Numbered from the stretch's first letter, positions 1 through 9,118 are shown. The stretch: DNA of 64,000 nt from Buttiauxella ferragutiae (GCF_001654915.1 NZ_LXEQ01000044.1), one strand, 5' to 3'. A program made the numbers and translations. The notes: generated by a model from the sequence alone, not told the origin.

Positions 1-50
1 AAAATACGGCTTCTGGTGCAGTAACTTCTGACGAAGGAGAGGTAGAATGA
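1..50 (+). CDS. tssB: TssB (VipA) sheath subunit, C-terminal end only
   Basis: The frame beginning at base 3 is open from the window edge and encodes 15 residues ending at TGA 48-50. That stop overlaps the ATG of tssC as ATGA. TssB is the small contractile-sheath subunit and is almost always encoded just upstream of tssC, with which it forms the sheath. Identity rests on this position and the coupled overlap; the visible tail, rich in small and acidic residues, is too short to recognise. Another upstream gene remains possible. Confidence 0.6.
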   Translation, partial: NTASGAVTSDEGEVE

Positions 51-1525
51 GTGATATTCAAGTCATCAATGCCGCAGAAGTTGCACAAACAAGCGATTTC
101 CTCGATCAAATTATTGATAATACTCAGGCGATTCGCCGTGAGTCAGATCGTAATAAAGTTAAGGTTCAGATGGACAACTTATTGTCTGAAGTTGCCTCTG
201 GTGCTGTTGTTATTTCCAGCGATTTAGTCGGCAGCATTGAAATGCGTATTGCCGCTATAGATGCACTGCTTTCCGCGCAGGTCAGTAATATTATTCAGGC
301 TCCAGAATTCCAGAAAATGGAGTCTTCCTGGCGTGGTCTACACAAACTGGTACAAAGTAGCGTGACTGAAAACACCAAAGTGCGTGTTTTCAACTGTACT
401 AAAAAAGAGCTGTTACGTGATTTCAAATCAGCTTCAGATTTTGATCAGTCGTCATTATTTAAAAGTATCTACGAAAGCGAATATGGCACCTTCGGTGGTG
501 AACCGTATTCTGCATTTGTCGGTGATTTTGAATTTGAGGCAATGCCAGAAGATATTCTGTTACTGGAGCAGATTTCTCATGTCGCAGCCGCTGCACATGC
601 ACCTTTCCTGACGGCCGCTAATCCGGGAATGTTCTCAATGGGCAGTTTCTCCGAGATGCCTCGTCCACGCGATCTCGGCAAATTGTTTGATACCTCAGAT
701 TATGCTCGCTGGAAGTCTTTCCGCCAGAGCGATGATTCCCGCTATGTTGGATTGACACTTCCGCGTGTTATCGGTCGTTTGCCTTATGGGGCGAAAACAG
801 TTCCGGTAGAGATGTTTAATTTCGAAGAAAAAGTTATCGAAAATAATGATGGCTCCAGCTATTTGTGGATCAATGCCGCTTATGAGTTAGCCGGTCGTAT
901 GGTGGAAGCCTTTGAAGAACATGGCTGGTGCGCAGCAATTCGTGGTGTAGAAGGCGGTGGGCTGGTGAAATCCCTGGCAACACATAGCTTTGTTTCACAA
1001 ACCGGTGAAAAGGTGATGCAGTGCCCAACAGAAGTGGCTATTTCCGATCGCCGTGAGAAAGAACTCGCCGACCTTGGCTTTATTCCATTAGTTCATTGTA
1101 AGGGTACCGATTACGCCGCATTCTTTGCGGTGCAATCAGTCAATAAACCCCGTAAATATGATTCTGAATTGGCTAATGCCAATGCCAAACTTTCAAGTCA
1201 GCTGCAATATATTATGACGACATCGCGTTTTGCACATTATATGAAATCTATTGTGCGCGATAAAGTGGGTAGCTTTATGTCCAAATCCGAATGCCAGGAT
1301 TTCCTGCAAACATGGATTAACCAATATGTTGTCGGTTCCGATAATGTTGGTGCTCATATTAAAGCCAGCCATCCATTGCGTGAGGCAACAGTAGAGGTCG
1401 TTGATGTTCCTGGTAGCCCAGGAAGTTACCGCGCGGTGGCTTATCTTAAACCCCATTTTCAGCTGGAAGGACTCAGTATGTCACTGCGTCTGGTAGCAGA
1501 ACTCCCTGCATCTACAGGTGCATAA
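47..1525 (+). CDS. tssC: TssC (VipB) type VI sheath large subunit
   Basis: At 492 residues this has the usual length of TssC, the large subunit that joins TssB to form the cytoplasmic contractile sheath around the Hcp tube. Family features visible are the central ISHVAAAAHAPFL segment (about residues 175-187) followed by a PGMF motif, and the C-terminal RFAHYMKSIVRDKVGSF stretch (about 397-413) that precedes the TssB-interacting core. The start has a strong ribosome site (AAGGAGAGG) and is translationally coupled to tssB by an ATGA overlap. hcp follows after 25 bases. Inferred role: the energy-storing sheath, recycled by the ClpV encoded at 15228. Confidence 0.96.
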   Translation: MSDIQVINAAEVAQTSDFLDQIIDNTQAIRRESDRNKVKVQMDNLLSEVASGAVVISSDLVGSIEMRIAAIDALLSAQVSNIIQAPEFQKMESSWRGLHKLVQSSVTENTKVRVFNCTKKELLRDFKSASDFDQSSLFKSIYESEYGTFGGEPYSAFVGDFEFEAMPEDILLLEQISHVAAAAHAPFLTAANPGMFSMGSFSEMPRPRDLGKLFDTSDYARWKSFRQSDDSRYVGLTLPRVIGRLPYGAKTVPVEMFNFEEKVIENNDGSSYLWINAAYELAGRMVEAFEEHGWCAAIRGVEGGGLVKSLATHSFVSQTGEKVMQCPTEVAISDRREKELADLGFIPLVHCKGTDYAAFFAVQSVNKPRKYDSELANANAKLSSQLQYIMTTSRFAHYMKSIVRDKVGSFMSKSECQDFLQTWINQYVVGSDNVGAHIKASHPLREATVEVVDVPGSPGSYRAVAYLKPHFQLEGLSMSLRLVAELPASTGA

Positions 1526-1550
1526 TCATTAGTTAAAAGGAAATATATCA

Positions 1551-2045
1551 ATGGCAAGTGCTGATAATCTATTCATGCAAATTGATGGTGTTAAAGGTTG
1601 TGTGAGTGATAAAAAATATGACGGTTGGATTTCAATCGGTCATGTTAATAATGGTGTTTATAGTACAGCTAAAATTAGCAATGGTTCAGGTCAGTTGAAT
1701 AGCGATGGCGTTAATTTTGATTCTGTTTCTTTCTCTAAAGAGCTAGATGCAACTTCAACTGATTTGGTTAATATGGTTGCCCAGGGCACCAATATTAAAA
1801 AAATCATTGTTGCGATGAACGTTAAAACTGACGACAAAGATAATGAAATGGTTCGCTGGACCTATGAAAACTGCATTCTGACCAGTCATAGTATCGGTGC
1901 GCAGAGTGCAGGGGATATTCCACAAGAAACTCTGAGCTTCGTATTTAGCAGCTTTAAATTTGAAACTCAGATGGTCGATCCTGGTGGTAAAACCAAGAAA
2001 TATGGTCCAGTGGGTTGGAATATCACTGAAAATACCAAGCTGTAA
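1551..2045 (+). CDS. hcp: Hcp (TssD) inner tube protein
   Basis: The 164-residue product matches the Hcp family: the N-terminal MQIDGVKG segment, alternating beta strands, and a C-terminal VGWNITENTKL-type ending. Hcp hexamers stack into the tube inside the sheath, are expelled with the VgrG-PAAR tip, and can carry small effectors in the lumen. No C-terminal toxin extension is present. A ribosome site (AAAAGGAAA) lies 8-9 bases before the ATG. The gene looks more AT-rich than the downstream tss genes. A perfect terminator-like hairpin follows directly, as expected for a protein needed in large excess over baseplate and membrane parts. Confidence 0.97.
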   Translation: MASADNLFMQIDGVKGCVSDKKYDGWISIGHVNNGVYSTAKISNGSGQLNSDGVNFDSVSFSKELDATSTDLVNMVAQGTNIKKIIVAMNVKTDDKDNEMVRWTYENCILTSHSIGAQSAGDIPQETLSFVFSSFKFETQMVDPGGKTKKYGPVGWNITENTKL

Positions 2046-2051
2046 TAAATT

Positions 2052-2080
2052 AAACAGTGTGCAAAGCACACTGTTTTACT
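2052..2080 (+). terminator. Hairpin after hcp, probable attenuator
   Basis: An 11-bp perfect stem (2052-2062 with 2066-2076) has a 3-base AAA loop. The second arm ends in T's and runs into TTTTACT. It lies 6 bases after the hcp stop and 16 bases before tssE. Because the rest of the operon is downstream with no strong promoter visible in the short gap, partial termination (attenuation) or 3'-end protection of an hcp-rich transcript is more likely than full termination. Confidence 0.75.
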
Positions 2081-2091
2081 GAGATGAAAAT

Positions 2092-2508
2092 ATGAACTCT
2101 TTACTACAGCGCCTGGCGGATGATAATCCGAATGATCAATATGACGATGCGGAGGGTGAAGACAAAAGCGATGTATTAGTTTCTGAAATACTGCTTCTTT
2201 TGTCTTCACGCCCTCTGAATTACCATGTTGAGAATATTCGATTAATTAATGAGTCAATCATTAATTATGGGGTCAGTGATGTGTTCACCAGCGATACCTC
2301 ACGCCTTGAGAAAATATCTATTATGCAGGAGCGAATTAAACTCGCATTACAACGATTCGAACCAAGGCTTAAAAGTATTAATGTTTATCCAGGTGAAACG
2401 CAGAAACATATCAACTCCTTTGTTATTGAAGCAGAAGGTTTTTTAGGTAATGTCCGTTATCACCTCATGTGGGACGACGTGTTGAATCAGTTTTTCCTTC
2501 GGGATTAA
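2092..2508 (+). CDS. tssE: TssE, gp25-like baseplate wedge protein
   Basis: This 138-residue protein fits TssE, the T4 gp25/gpW-like wedge protein that helps start sheath assembly on the T6SS baseplate. The family pattern is visible as a pairing-type motif around NYHVENIRLINESIINYG (about residues 43-60), a Val-Ser-Asp turn, and the conserved LQRFEPRL helix (about 87-94). The N-terminal 30 residues are acidic and variable, as is common in this family. tssF starts 12 bases downstream. The start has a modest GAGATG ribosome site, so translation may depend partly on read-through past the hcp hairpin. Confidence 0.9.
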   Translation: MNSLLQRLADDNPNDQYDDAEGEDKSDVLVSEILLLLSSRPLNYHVENIRLINESIINYGVSDVFTSDTSRLEKISIMQERIKLALQRFEPRLKSINVYPGETQKHINSFVIEAEGFLGNVRYHLMWDDVLNQFFLRD

Positions 2509-2520
2509 AGAGCATTAATC

Positions 2521-4323
2521 ATGTTAGCTAATAAACTCATTTCATATTATCAAAAAGAACTTGGCTACCTTAAAATCCAGGGAAAAGCTTTTGCTCGTCA
2601 TTTCCCTAAAGTTGCTCGCCGTTTAGGTATTTCTGAAGGAATGTCGGAAGATCCGCACATCGAAAGATTAATCGAATCTTTCGCGCTGGTGACTGCGCAA
2701 ATCCAGCAGCGTCTTGATGAAGATATGCCTGAAGTGACCCACGCTTTGCTTAATGTGTTGGCTCCGCAATTGCTGAGGCCGTTTCCCTCAGTGTGTATCG
2801 TACAAATGTCTCCTGACGTCAAAGTCAGTGCGCTGACTTCTGGCAACTTAATCGAGGCCAAAACGTATTTATTCTCTCGTCATGGTGAGAATCAAAGTTG
2901 TCGTTTTCGCACCGTTTATCCAGTGATGATTCAACCGGTTAGTTTGACAAAAGCTCATCTGAATCTCGATGAGGTAACGCTATGCTGGAACCTCAATATA
3001 AAACTGACAACCTGGCCAGGTGCGACATTAAGCGCGAATTCTCTGCGTGTCCATCTGAGTGGCGCTAACAATATCGTTAACATTCTCTACACGCTGTTAT
3101 GCAGTGAAGTGCTGTCGATTCATTTGCAGCAGGATGAACAGCGATATGAGCTTTCTGCCCAGCATATTTGTGGTATCGGTTTTGGTGAGAATCAAAATCT
3201 GCTCGCGGGTGACTCGAGAATTTCAGCGACACATAGCCTGTTGCAGGATTATTTCTTCTTTCCTCAGAAATTTCATTTTATTGATATTCCGTTACCTGAC
3301 GGTTTTGTCGCGGGCAGCAAAAGTGAATTTACCCTGAAAATAGCCTTCAACCGCTGCACGATTGCCAATCAGCTGGAAAAAATGGCGGCCATGGTCAACG
3401 AGAATTTATTTTTGTTGAACTGTACGCCAGCGATTAATTTGTTTGAGCATCGCGCTGAACCCATCACGCCAGACCATGAAATCGCGGAGTATCTGGTGAT
3501 CCCTGATATTCGCTATCAGAACGCCATGGAAATCTGGTCAGTGGATAGCGTTTCGGCGATGCGTAAACAAGGTAATGAAACGCTTTCCCGCCCCATTTAT
3601 CCATTATTTGGTTTAGACCATTCGGCACAAGATGGTGAACCCGGACTTTTTTGGCAATGCATGCACCGCGAAACTGACAGCAGCGAGGGAAGTGTCCCGG
3701 CGTTGTTTATCGCATTTTCCGACCGCAGTGAGCAGCCTTTGACGCCAGGAAGTGACGTCGTCAGCCTGAATCTCACCTGCACGAATCGTGAACTTCCTTC
3801 GACGATGCGTAACGGCGATCCAGACGGCGATTTTGAGTCGGAATTGCCGATTGCCGGGATGAAAATCACCGCATTAACGCGCCCGACTATTCCGGTCAGG
3901 CCGCCGTTAAAACAGGCTGCACGCTGGCGTTTAATCTCGCAACTTTCGCTCAATCATATGCTGATCGGCGGGCCGGAAGGGGTACGCGTGCTCAAAGAGA
4001 CGCTGGCGTTATATAACTTTGTTGATAATCCAGGGATCGCCCGTCTGATCAATCTGCTGTTGCGCGTTGAGTCTGCCCCTGTCGTCGCAAGGTTAGTCCC
4101 GCAGGATCCGCAATCCCTTTCACGCGGTATTGAGATATGCATTACGTTTGCCAGCGAAGCCAGCACCGAAGCGGAATACTTCCTGTTTTGCCGCTTTATC
4201 GATTGTTTTTTGGCGTTGTATGCACCGGTTAACAGCTTTACGCGTGTGGTCACGGCCATTGAATCCAAAGAGGAATCTCAGCGTGTCTGGCCGATTCGTG
4301 CGGGTCGCTTGTCATGGCTCTGA
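2521..4323 (+). CDS. tssF: TssF (ImpG/VasA) baseplate subunit
   Basis: The 600-residue product begins with the typical TssF opening YYQKELGYLKIQGKAFA and the following FPKVARRLG / DPHIERLIESFALVTAQIQ block (residues about 8-62). TssF pairs two to one with TssG to form the baseplate wedge that docks on TssK and holds the VgrG hub. Length and sequence are normal for the family. The stop lies 10 bases inside tssG, so the two are translationally coupled, which suits obligate partners. The ribosome site before the ATG is weak (AGAG). Confidence 0.95.
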   Translation: MLANKLISYYQKELGYLKIQGKAFARHFPKVARRLGISEGMSEDPHIERLIESFALVTAQIQQRLDEDMPEVTHALLNVLAPQLLRPFPSVCIVQMSPDVKVSALTSGNLIEAKTYLFSRHGENQSCRFRTVYPVMIQPVSLTKAHLNLDEVTLCWNLNIKLTTWPGATLSANSLRVHLSGANNIVNILYTLLCSEVLSIHLQQDEQRYELSAQHICGIGFGENQNLLAGDSRISATHSLLQDYFFFPQKFHFIDIPLPDGFVAGSKSEFTLKIAFNRCTIANQLEKMAAMVNENLFLLNCTPAINLFEHRAEPITPDHEIAEYLVIPDIRYQNAMEIWSVDSVSAMRKQGNETLSRPIYPLFGLDHSAQDGEPGLFWQCMHRETDSSEGSVPALFIAFSDRSEQPLTPGSDVVSLNLTCTNRELPSTMRNGDPDGDFESELPIAGMKITALTRPTIPVRPPLKQAARWRLISQLSLNHMLIGGPEGVRVLKETLALYNFVDNPGIARLINLLLRVESAPVVARLVPQDPQSLSRGIEICITFASEASTEAEYFLFCRFIDCFLALYAPVNSFTRVVTAIESKEESQRVWPIRAGRLSWL

Positions 4324-5261
4324 ATATCTGTTTTAGCCCGCATAATTTTTTCCAGCAGGTGCGCATCATGCTGCGCCATCTGACGAAAAAACAGGGGCTT
4401 GAAAGCAAGCAAGCACTGGAAAATAACCTGCGTTTTATTTCCCCACTTTCGCTTGATACACCGTCAGGCGAAATCGGCGAGATTGAACAATTAGCTGAAA
4501 ATCAGTGGCAGGTGGAGGTCGCGGCTTTTGGGTTAACCGGGGCGCTCGGCGCATTGCCGACGGTTTACACCGAATGGTTGATTGAACGCCATTACCGCTA
4601 TGGCGATAAAACCGCTAAAGCGTTTCTCGATATTTTTAACCACCGCCTGCACACCCTGCGTTACCTCGCCTGGCAAAAGTACCACTACTACGCGATGGCC
4701 GAATTCTCGGCGACGCTGCCTTTAAGCGACGCGGTTCAGGCGCTGGCGGGAGTGATGCAAAGCCCATCTTCTTTTCAGCAACTGCGGTATGCCGATTTGT
4801 TCGCCCATTCGGTTCGCTCGATGCTCAATTTAGAAACGTGGCTAAAACATAGCTTCTCCGTGCCAGCAAAAATCACCCCGTTTACCGGGGAATGGCGATC
4901 GATGGAACCGGCGTTGTGCTGCTGCCTTGGGCAACCGTCGCAAACGTTGGGTTCAGCACCGATGCTGGGGCGTGTCTACTGGGATCGGCAATCGCATTTT
5001 ACCGTCTCTCTTGGGCCTGTGCCGTTGCGGGATGTCGGTCTGTTCCTGTCAAAAGGCAGACATTACAAAAATCTGTGGACTCATATTCGCGACTATGTAG
5101 GCGCAGGGCTGGATTTTGATATCGACATCCTCATCCAAAATACCTCAAACGGCATGACTGAACTGGGGACGGGGCAAATTGGCCTGGATATTTGTCTTGG
5201 GCGCGCCTCTGAAGCGGGCCAGCACACCATTCGATTACCCGTCTATCGGGAAGGAAAATAA
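4314..5261 (+). CDS. tssG: TssG (ImpH/VasB) baseplate subunit
   Basis: At 315 residues this is TssG, the smaller wedge protein that binds TssF and contacts TssK through loops of gp53-like fold. Typical features are the N-terminal aromatic/FFQQVRIMLRH segment, the GLTGALGALPTVYTEWL motif (about residues 74-90) and the FLDIFNHRLHTLRYLAWQK helix (about 103-121). The ATG lies inside the tssF end (10-base overlap), and vgrG begins 3 bases after the stop. No domain appears to be missing. Confidence 0.95.
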   Translation: MALNICFSPHNFFQQVRIMLRHLTKKQGLESKQALENNLRFISPLSLDTPSGEIGEIEQLAENQWQVEVAAFGLTGALGALPTVYTEWLIERHYRYGDKTAKAFLDIFNHRLHTLRYLAWQKYHYYAMAEFSATLPLSDAVQALAGVMQSPSSFQQLRYADLFAHSVRSMLNLETWLKHSFSVPAKITPFTGEWRSMEPALCCCLGQPSQTLGSAPMLGRVYWDRQSHFTVSLGPVPLRDVGLFLSKGRHYKNLWTHIRDYVGAGLDFDIDILIQNTSNGMTELGTGQIGLDICLGRASEAGQHTIRLPVYREGK

Positions 5262-5264
5262 GAC

Positions 5265-7232
5265 ATGCCAAATGTATTAGGGCAGAACAATAGATTCATC
5301 CGCTTTGTTGGGGATGCGGCTAATTCACTGACATTAATGAGCATTGAAGGTGAGGAACAACTCTCATCCACTTTCCGCTACCAAATCCAGTTTCGTACGG
5401 AATTAAGCAGTGCGCAGATGGGGCGTTTCCTCGGTAAAGAAGTCGCCTGTGAGATTGGGCGCAATAGCCGCAAGCGTTATGTGCATGGCGTCATCACCCA
5501 TATTGTGGAAATGAATAATACCGATGGTATCAGCACGTTTGTTGGCCGCCTCGAGCCACGTATGGCTTTCTTGCGTCTGGGTCGTAATCTGGCAGTGTTC
5601 CAGAATATTACGGTGCCTGATTTAGTGTGCCAGCTGTTGCGCCAGCAGAATATCAACCAGATCGAGTTACGCCTGCGTGCAACCTATAAACCTCGTGAAT
5701 ATTGCATTCAATACCGCGAGTCAGATTTTGACTTCATCAGCCGCTTGCTGGAACAAGAGGGGATTTACTACTTCTTCAGCCATACCGCGGGGCAGCACCA
5801 ACTTGTGCTGGCTGACCATCCATCCTGCCACCATTCCACGGCACCGGCGCAACTGCCTTTTATGCCGCAGACGGATTTGGGGGAGGGGAACGGCATTTTA
5901 AGCTGGTCGGCGCACTCATCACTCGCTGCTTCTTCCGTGCTGTTAAAAGGCTTCAACATGGAGCAGGCAGCCAGTATTGAAGGGGAGTCGAAGGTGGCCG
6001 ACCAGGATTACGCGGTTCAGGGGGTCAGTTACGTTGATGCCAACGGTCACGACAACCGCTCTCTGCTTGAGGCGCAGGCCAGGCTTAAGATGGAGCAACT
6101 GGAAGCCGACAGTCAGCAATATCTGGCAGAGACTTCAGCTTTCTGGGTGCACTGTGGTGAAAAATTCACTCTGACTGACCATCCGTCATGCCACGGCGAC
6201 TACCGTATTAAATCGGTTCATCTGCGGGTAAGCAGCAGTATTGATGACAGCACCCCGGATTTCCATTGTCAGATTCATTTGCTGAAAGACAGCGTGTCAT
6301 GGCGGCCTGAGCACACCACGCCTCAACCTTATATTCCCGGTATTTTGACCGCCACGGTGGTTGGCCCTAAATCGGAAGAAATTCATACCGATGAATACGG
6401 GCGTATCAAAATCCAGTTCCCCTGGGATAACGAAAACAAAAAAGACGACGGCAGTTCATGCTGGGTTCGCGTGTCGCAACCCTGGGCGGGTGGCCGTTTT
6501 GGCGCGATGTTCCTGCCGCGGGTTAACAGCGAGGTGATCGTTAGTTTTGTTCATGGCAACCCGGATTATCCGCTGGTTACCGGCACGGTATTTAACGGGC
6601 AAAACAAACCGCCACTGACGCTGCCTGATGAAAAAAATCACAGCGGATTCGTTTCCCGTAGTTCGCTTGATGGCAGCGTTGAAGAGAGCCATCAACTGCG
6701 ATTCGACGATAAAAAAGGCGAAGAACGCCTGGTGATTACCTCACAAAAAGATCTGCTGTTGACGGTGAAAAATAACGTCATCACTGAAATCACCAAACAA
6801 GTCACCGAAACCATCGGCGAAGGCCGTGCAACTGAAATTACCAAAGGCAATGAAACGTTAACCCTGAAACAGGGCGATCGTGCGTTGACGCTGGAAAAAG
6901 GCAACCACAATACCACGCTGAAAAGTGGCGATTACGCGCTTGATATCAAAGGTAATTTAAAAGCCAGCCTCAGTGGTGGCGAACATCAAATGGATATCAG
7001 CGGCGGTGGCAGCAAGGTGAAAGCCGATAAAGCCTGTGTGATTGAATCGACGCAAAGCATCGAACTTAAAGTGGGCAGCAGCAAGATATCTATCACCCCT
7101 TCTGGCATCACATTGAGCGCGACCACTATCAAGGTTGAAGGCAGCGGAACCGCAGAGCTGAAAGGCGCGATGGTGACAGTTAAAGGCAGCGGTATGACGC
7201 AAATTAAGGGTGGCGTGACCATGATTGGTTAA
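5265..7232 (+). CDS. vgrG: VgrG (TssI) spike protein, no effector extension
   Basis: This 655-residue protein is the trimeric puncturing spike. Residues 1-350 are gp27-like (YCIQYRESDFDFISRLLEQE near 145-165). A gp5 OB-fold follows with the SCWVRVSQPWAGGRFG signature near residue 399 and the NPDYPLVTGTVFNG motif near 430. The C-terminal third is repetitive beta-helix (many TxxxG and KxGD units), ending in VTMIG. The length matches a bare VgrG, so no fused toxin domain is present and cargo must be carried by PAAR, an adaptor or Hcp. A good GGAAGG site precedes the ATG, with the tssG stop 3 bases upstream. Confidence 0.97.
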   Translation: MPNVLGQNNRFIRFVGDAANSLTLMSIEGEEQLSSTFRYQIQFRTELSSAQMGRFLGKEVACEIGRNSRKRYVHGVITHIVEMNNTDGISTFVGRLEPRMAFLRLGRNLAVFQNITVPDLVCQLLRQQNINQIELRLRATYKPREYCIQYRESDFDFISRLLEQEGIYYFFSHTAGQHQLVLADHPSCHHSTAPAQLPFMPQTDLGEGNGILSWSAHSSLAASSVLLKGFNMEQAASIEGESKVADQDYAVQGVSYVDANGHDNRSLLEAQARLKMEQLEADSQQYLAETSAFWVHCGEKFTLTDHPSCHGDYRIKSVHLRVSSSIDDSTPDFHCQIHLLKDSVSWRPEHTTPQPYIPGILTATVVGPKSEEIHTDEYGRIKIQFPWDNENKKDDGSSCWVRVSQPWAGGRFGAMFLPRVNSEVIVSFVHGNPDYPLVTGTVFNGQNKPPLTLPDEKNHSGFVSRSSLDGSVEESHQLRFDDKKGEERLVITSQKDLLLTVKNNVITEITKQVTETIGEGRATEITKGNETLTLKQGDRALTLEKGNHNTTLKSGDYALDIKGNLKASLSGGEHQMDISGGGSKVKADKACVIESTQSIELKVGSSKISITPSGITLSATTIKVEGSGTAELKGAMVTVKGSGMTQIKGGVTMIG

Positions 7233-7236
7233 GGCG

Positions 7237-7752
7237 ATGATGATGAAAGAAAAATTAATGACTCCAGAAGCTTTTGCCGGTTATCGCAGTGCTGACAGTG
7301 GCTATGAAAATGCACTCAATCTGATGGTTTCCGGCCAATGGGAAGATGCGCTTGCCAGCCTGGTACTTGATAAAACTCCAGAAAAAGTGCTCGGCTGGGT
7401 GGTGCAACAAGTCACACAGTTGCCATTAAATCCACCGGCTCTCCAGTGTGTGGCCGACATCAATCAGTGGCTGAAAACCCACGATGAAGGGCTGCGTCGG
7501 GATATTTTCCTGCAGGCGGAAAACCTCGGTTTTGATACCCCAGTCGGTGCGGCAGGGCTGGCGCTGTTCTGGATGCAGGGCAGCATGACACCCGACGAAT
7601 TTGAGGCTGTTTATCCCGAAGCACATTTAGCCCCGTTGATGCTGCACTGCGCGCTGAAACAGTTGAGTGTCCTGCTGGCGGCAGATAACGCCCCGCTTAT
7701 CGGTACACAAAACCTGCTTGCCCAATGGCACACCGTGCAAGGGGGTCATTAA
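7237..7752 (+). CDS. Unassigned protein between VgrG and PAAR genes; possible tip adaptor
   Basis: About 170 residues, soluble, with no signal peptide or membrane segment. It is mostly predicted helix, with Trp- and Leu-rich stretches (GWVVQQVTQLP, LALFWMQGSM, LMLHCALKQLSVLLAAD). I do not recognise the family with certainty; it does not show the marks of DUF4123, DUF1795 (EagR) or DUF2169 adaptors. Three ATGs in a row (7237, 7240, 7243) follow an AAGG site, and 7243 has the best spacing. A TTG at 7225 inside vgrG is an unlikely start. Its stop overlaps the PAAR start (TAATG), so it is made together with the tip. Inference: a chaperone or adaptor that helps load PAAR or cargo onto VgrG. Confidence 0.8.
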   Translation: MMMKEKLMTPEAFAGYRSADSGYENALNLMVSGQWEDALASLVLDKTPEKVLGWVVQQVTQLPLNPPALQCVADINQWLKTHDEGLRRDIFLQAENLGFDTPVGAAGLALFWMQGSMTPDEFEAVYPEAHLAPLMLHCALKQLSVLLAADNAPLIGTQNLLAQWHTVQGGH

Positions 7753-8051
7753 TGGGCCAGCCCGCTGCACGAGTCGGTGACATGCACGTTTGCCCGATGG
7801 TCACCCCCGGTTTGCCGCCCATCCCCCACGTCGGTGGGCCAATCACCACTCCGGGCTCTCCGACGGTGCTGATTGGCGGGGTTCCTGCCGCAACAGTCGG
7901 TTCAATGGCGGTGTGCGTCGGGCCTCCTGATTCAGTGGTTAAAGGCAGCACCAAAGTGCTGATTGGTGGCAAGCCAGCCGCACGGATGGGAGACAGCACG
8001 GCTCACGGCGGCACTATCGTTGTTGGCTGCCCAACAGTTTTGATTTCTTAG
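7752..8051 (+). CDS. PAAR-repeat spike tip protein
   Basis: The 99-residue product is a stand-alone PAAR protein. It opens with GQPAARVGDMHVCP and has further PAAR-type motifs (GSPTVLIGGVPAATVG and TKVLIGGKPAARMGD), with His12, Cys14, a later His in the STAHGG segment and Cys in VVGCP as likely zinc ligands. PAAR proteins cap the VgrG trimer with a sharp, metal-bound cone. There is no C-terminal toxin extension. The start ATG overlaps the previous stop as TAATG, which rules out longer forms beginning upstream in that gene. tssA follows after 11 bases. Confidence 0.95.
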   Translation: MGQPAARVGDMHVCPMVTPGLPPIPHVGGPITTPGSPTVLIGGVPAATVGSMAVCVGPPDSVVKGSTKVLIGGKPAARMGDSTAHGGTIVVGCPTVLIS

Positions 8052-8062
8052 AGTGTGATGCA

Positions 8063-9118
8063 ATGAAAACAAATTTTGATGAACTGTTGGTGCCGATCGG
8101 TGAAGAGCAACCCGCTGGTCGCAACGTTGAATATCAACAAATTTATGACGATATTCGCCAGGCGCGCGAAAGCGATCCTGATTATTTGCCGCAGGGTGAA
8201 TGGGCAACCGAATTACGCAAGGCCGACTGGCTCAAAGTTATCCGTCTGAGCCGCGAAGTCTTGAAAAAGGAGAGTAAAGATCTCCAGGTCGCCTGCTGGT
8301 TTGTTGAGGGTTTAACTCAGCAAAACGGCCTGGCGGGTTTACTGGAGGGAACGCAGTTTCTGGCAGCGTTTCTCGAACGCTATTGGCAAACCGCCTGGCC
8401 TGAGCTGGATGAAGACGGTGCGGTTATTCGCCACAGCATTCTGAATCGTCTGGATCGCCAACTGGCGCTGATGTTGAACAGTTATCCGTTACTCGGGCAG
8501 CCAGAAAGCTCGCTGGACCACTGGCAAAAAGTGCTCCTTCAGGAACATCAATCCACCATGGCCCGCAGCCGTACTGATTCAGACAGTGACTTCTCGATGG
8601 AGACATTTAATCGTTGGGCACTCTCGCTTGTACCACAAAAAATTGTAACGCAGAGCGAAACACTTGAGCAGCTCATCGAAATGCTCAATCACCTGGAAGC
8701 GACCTACGACGAGGTCAACCCGCAGGCAGATTCATCTGCGCTGGGGCAAACGCGTAGCGTGATTGCCGAGATGCAGGACTTTATGAAACGGCTGTTTGAC
8801 CGTGCGGCACCCGCTTATGACGACATCATGTCGCTCAATGTATTAGCGCCACAAGAAGCCGATTTATCTGCTGAGTCCGCCATGTTTGCTGGCAGGACGC
8901 AAAAGCAGGAGATGTCGCGAGATTTAGCCATCAGCCAAATGCTGACAATTGCGCATTTTTTCCGTCAGACAGAACCCTCCAGCCCGGTCCCTTTTTTGAT
9001 GGAGCGTGCGGCGCGTTGGGCGGGAATGACACTGACCGAATGGCTTGATGAAATGCTGGAAGACAAGAGCTGTATGCGCGACATCAACAAAGTACTAAAA
9101 GGGCAAGAAACAGAATGA
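8063..9118 (+). CDS. tssA: TssA (ImpA family) assembly cap protein
   Basis: At 351 residues with the N-terminal ImpA_N domain (LLVPIGEEQPAGRNVEYQQ, then WLKVIRLSREVLKKESKDLQVACWFVEGL), this is TssA. It binds the membrane complex and baseplate and then primes tube and sheath growth. The C-terminal helices (SRDLAISQMLTIAHFFRQTEPSSPVPFLMERAARW) resemble the short P. aeruginosa TssA1 class rather than the long E. coli form; this subclass call is from memory. Its TGA overlaps the tssJ start (ATGA). A second ImpA_N-type protein is encoded at 17812. Confidence 0.92.
   Translation: MKTNFDELLVPIGEEQPAGRNVEYQQIYDDIRQARESDPDYLPQGEWATELRKADWLKVIRLSREVLKKESKDLQVACWFVEGLTQQNGLAGLLEGTQFLAAFLERYWQTAWPELDEDGAVIRHSILNRLDRQLALMLNSYPLLGQPESSLDHWQKVLLQEHQSTMARSRTDSDSDFSMETFNRWALSLVPQKIVTQSETLEQLIEMLNHLEATYDEVNPQADSSALGQTRSVIAEMQDFMKRLFDRAAPAYDDIMSLNVLAPQEADLSAESAMFAGRTQKQEMSRDLAISQMLTIAHFFRQTEPSSPVPFLMERAARWAGMTLTEWLDEMLEDKSCMRDINKVLKGQETE

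Noticed and set aside
5265..7232. VgrG with a C-terminal effector domain
   Set aside because: The length (655) and the repetitive beta-helix ending in VTMIG fit a plain VgrG; nothing follows the gp5-like repeats.
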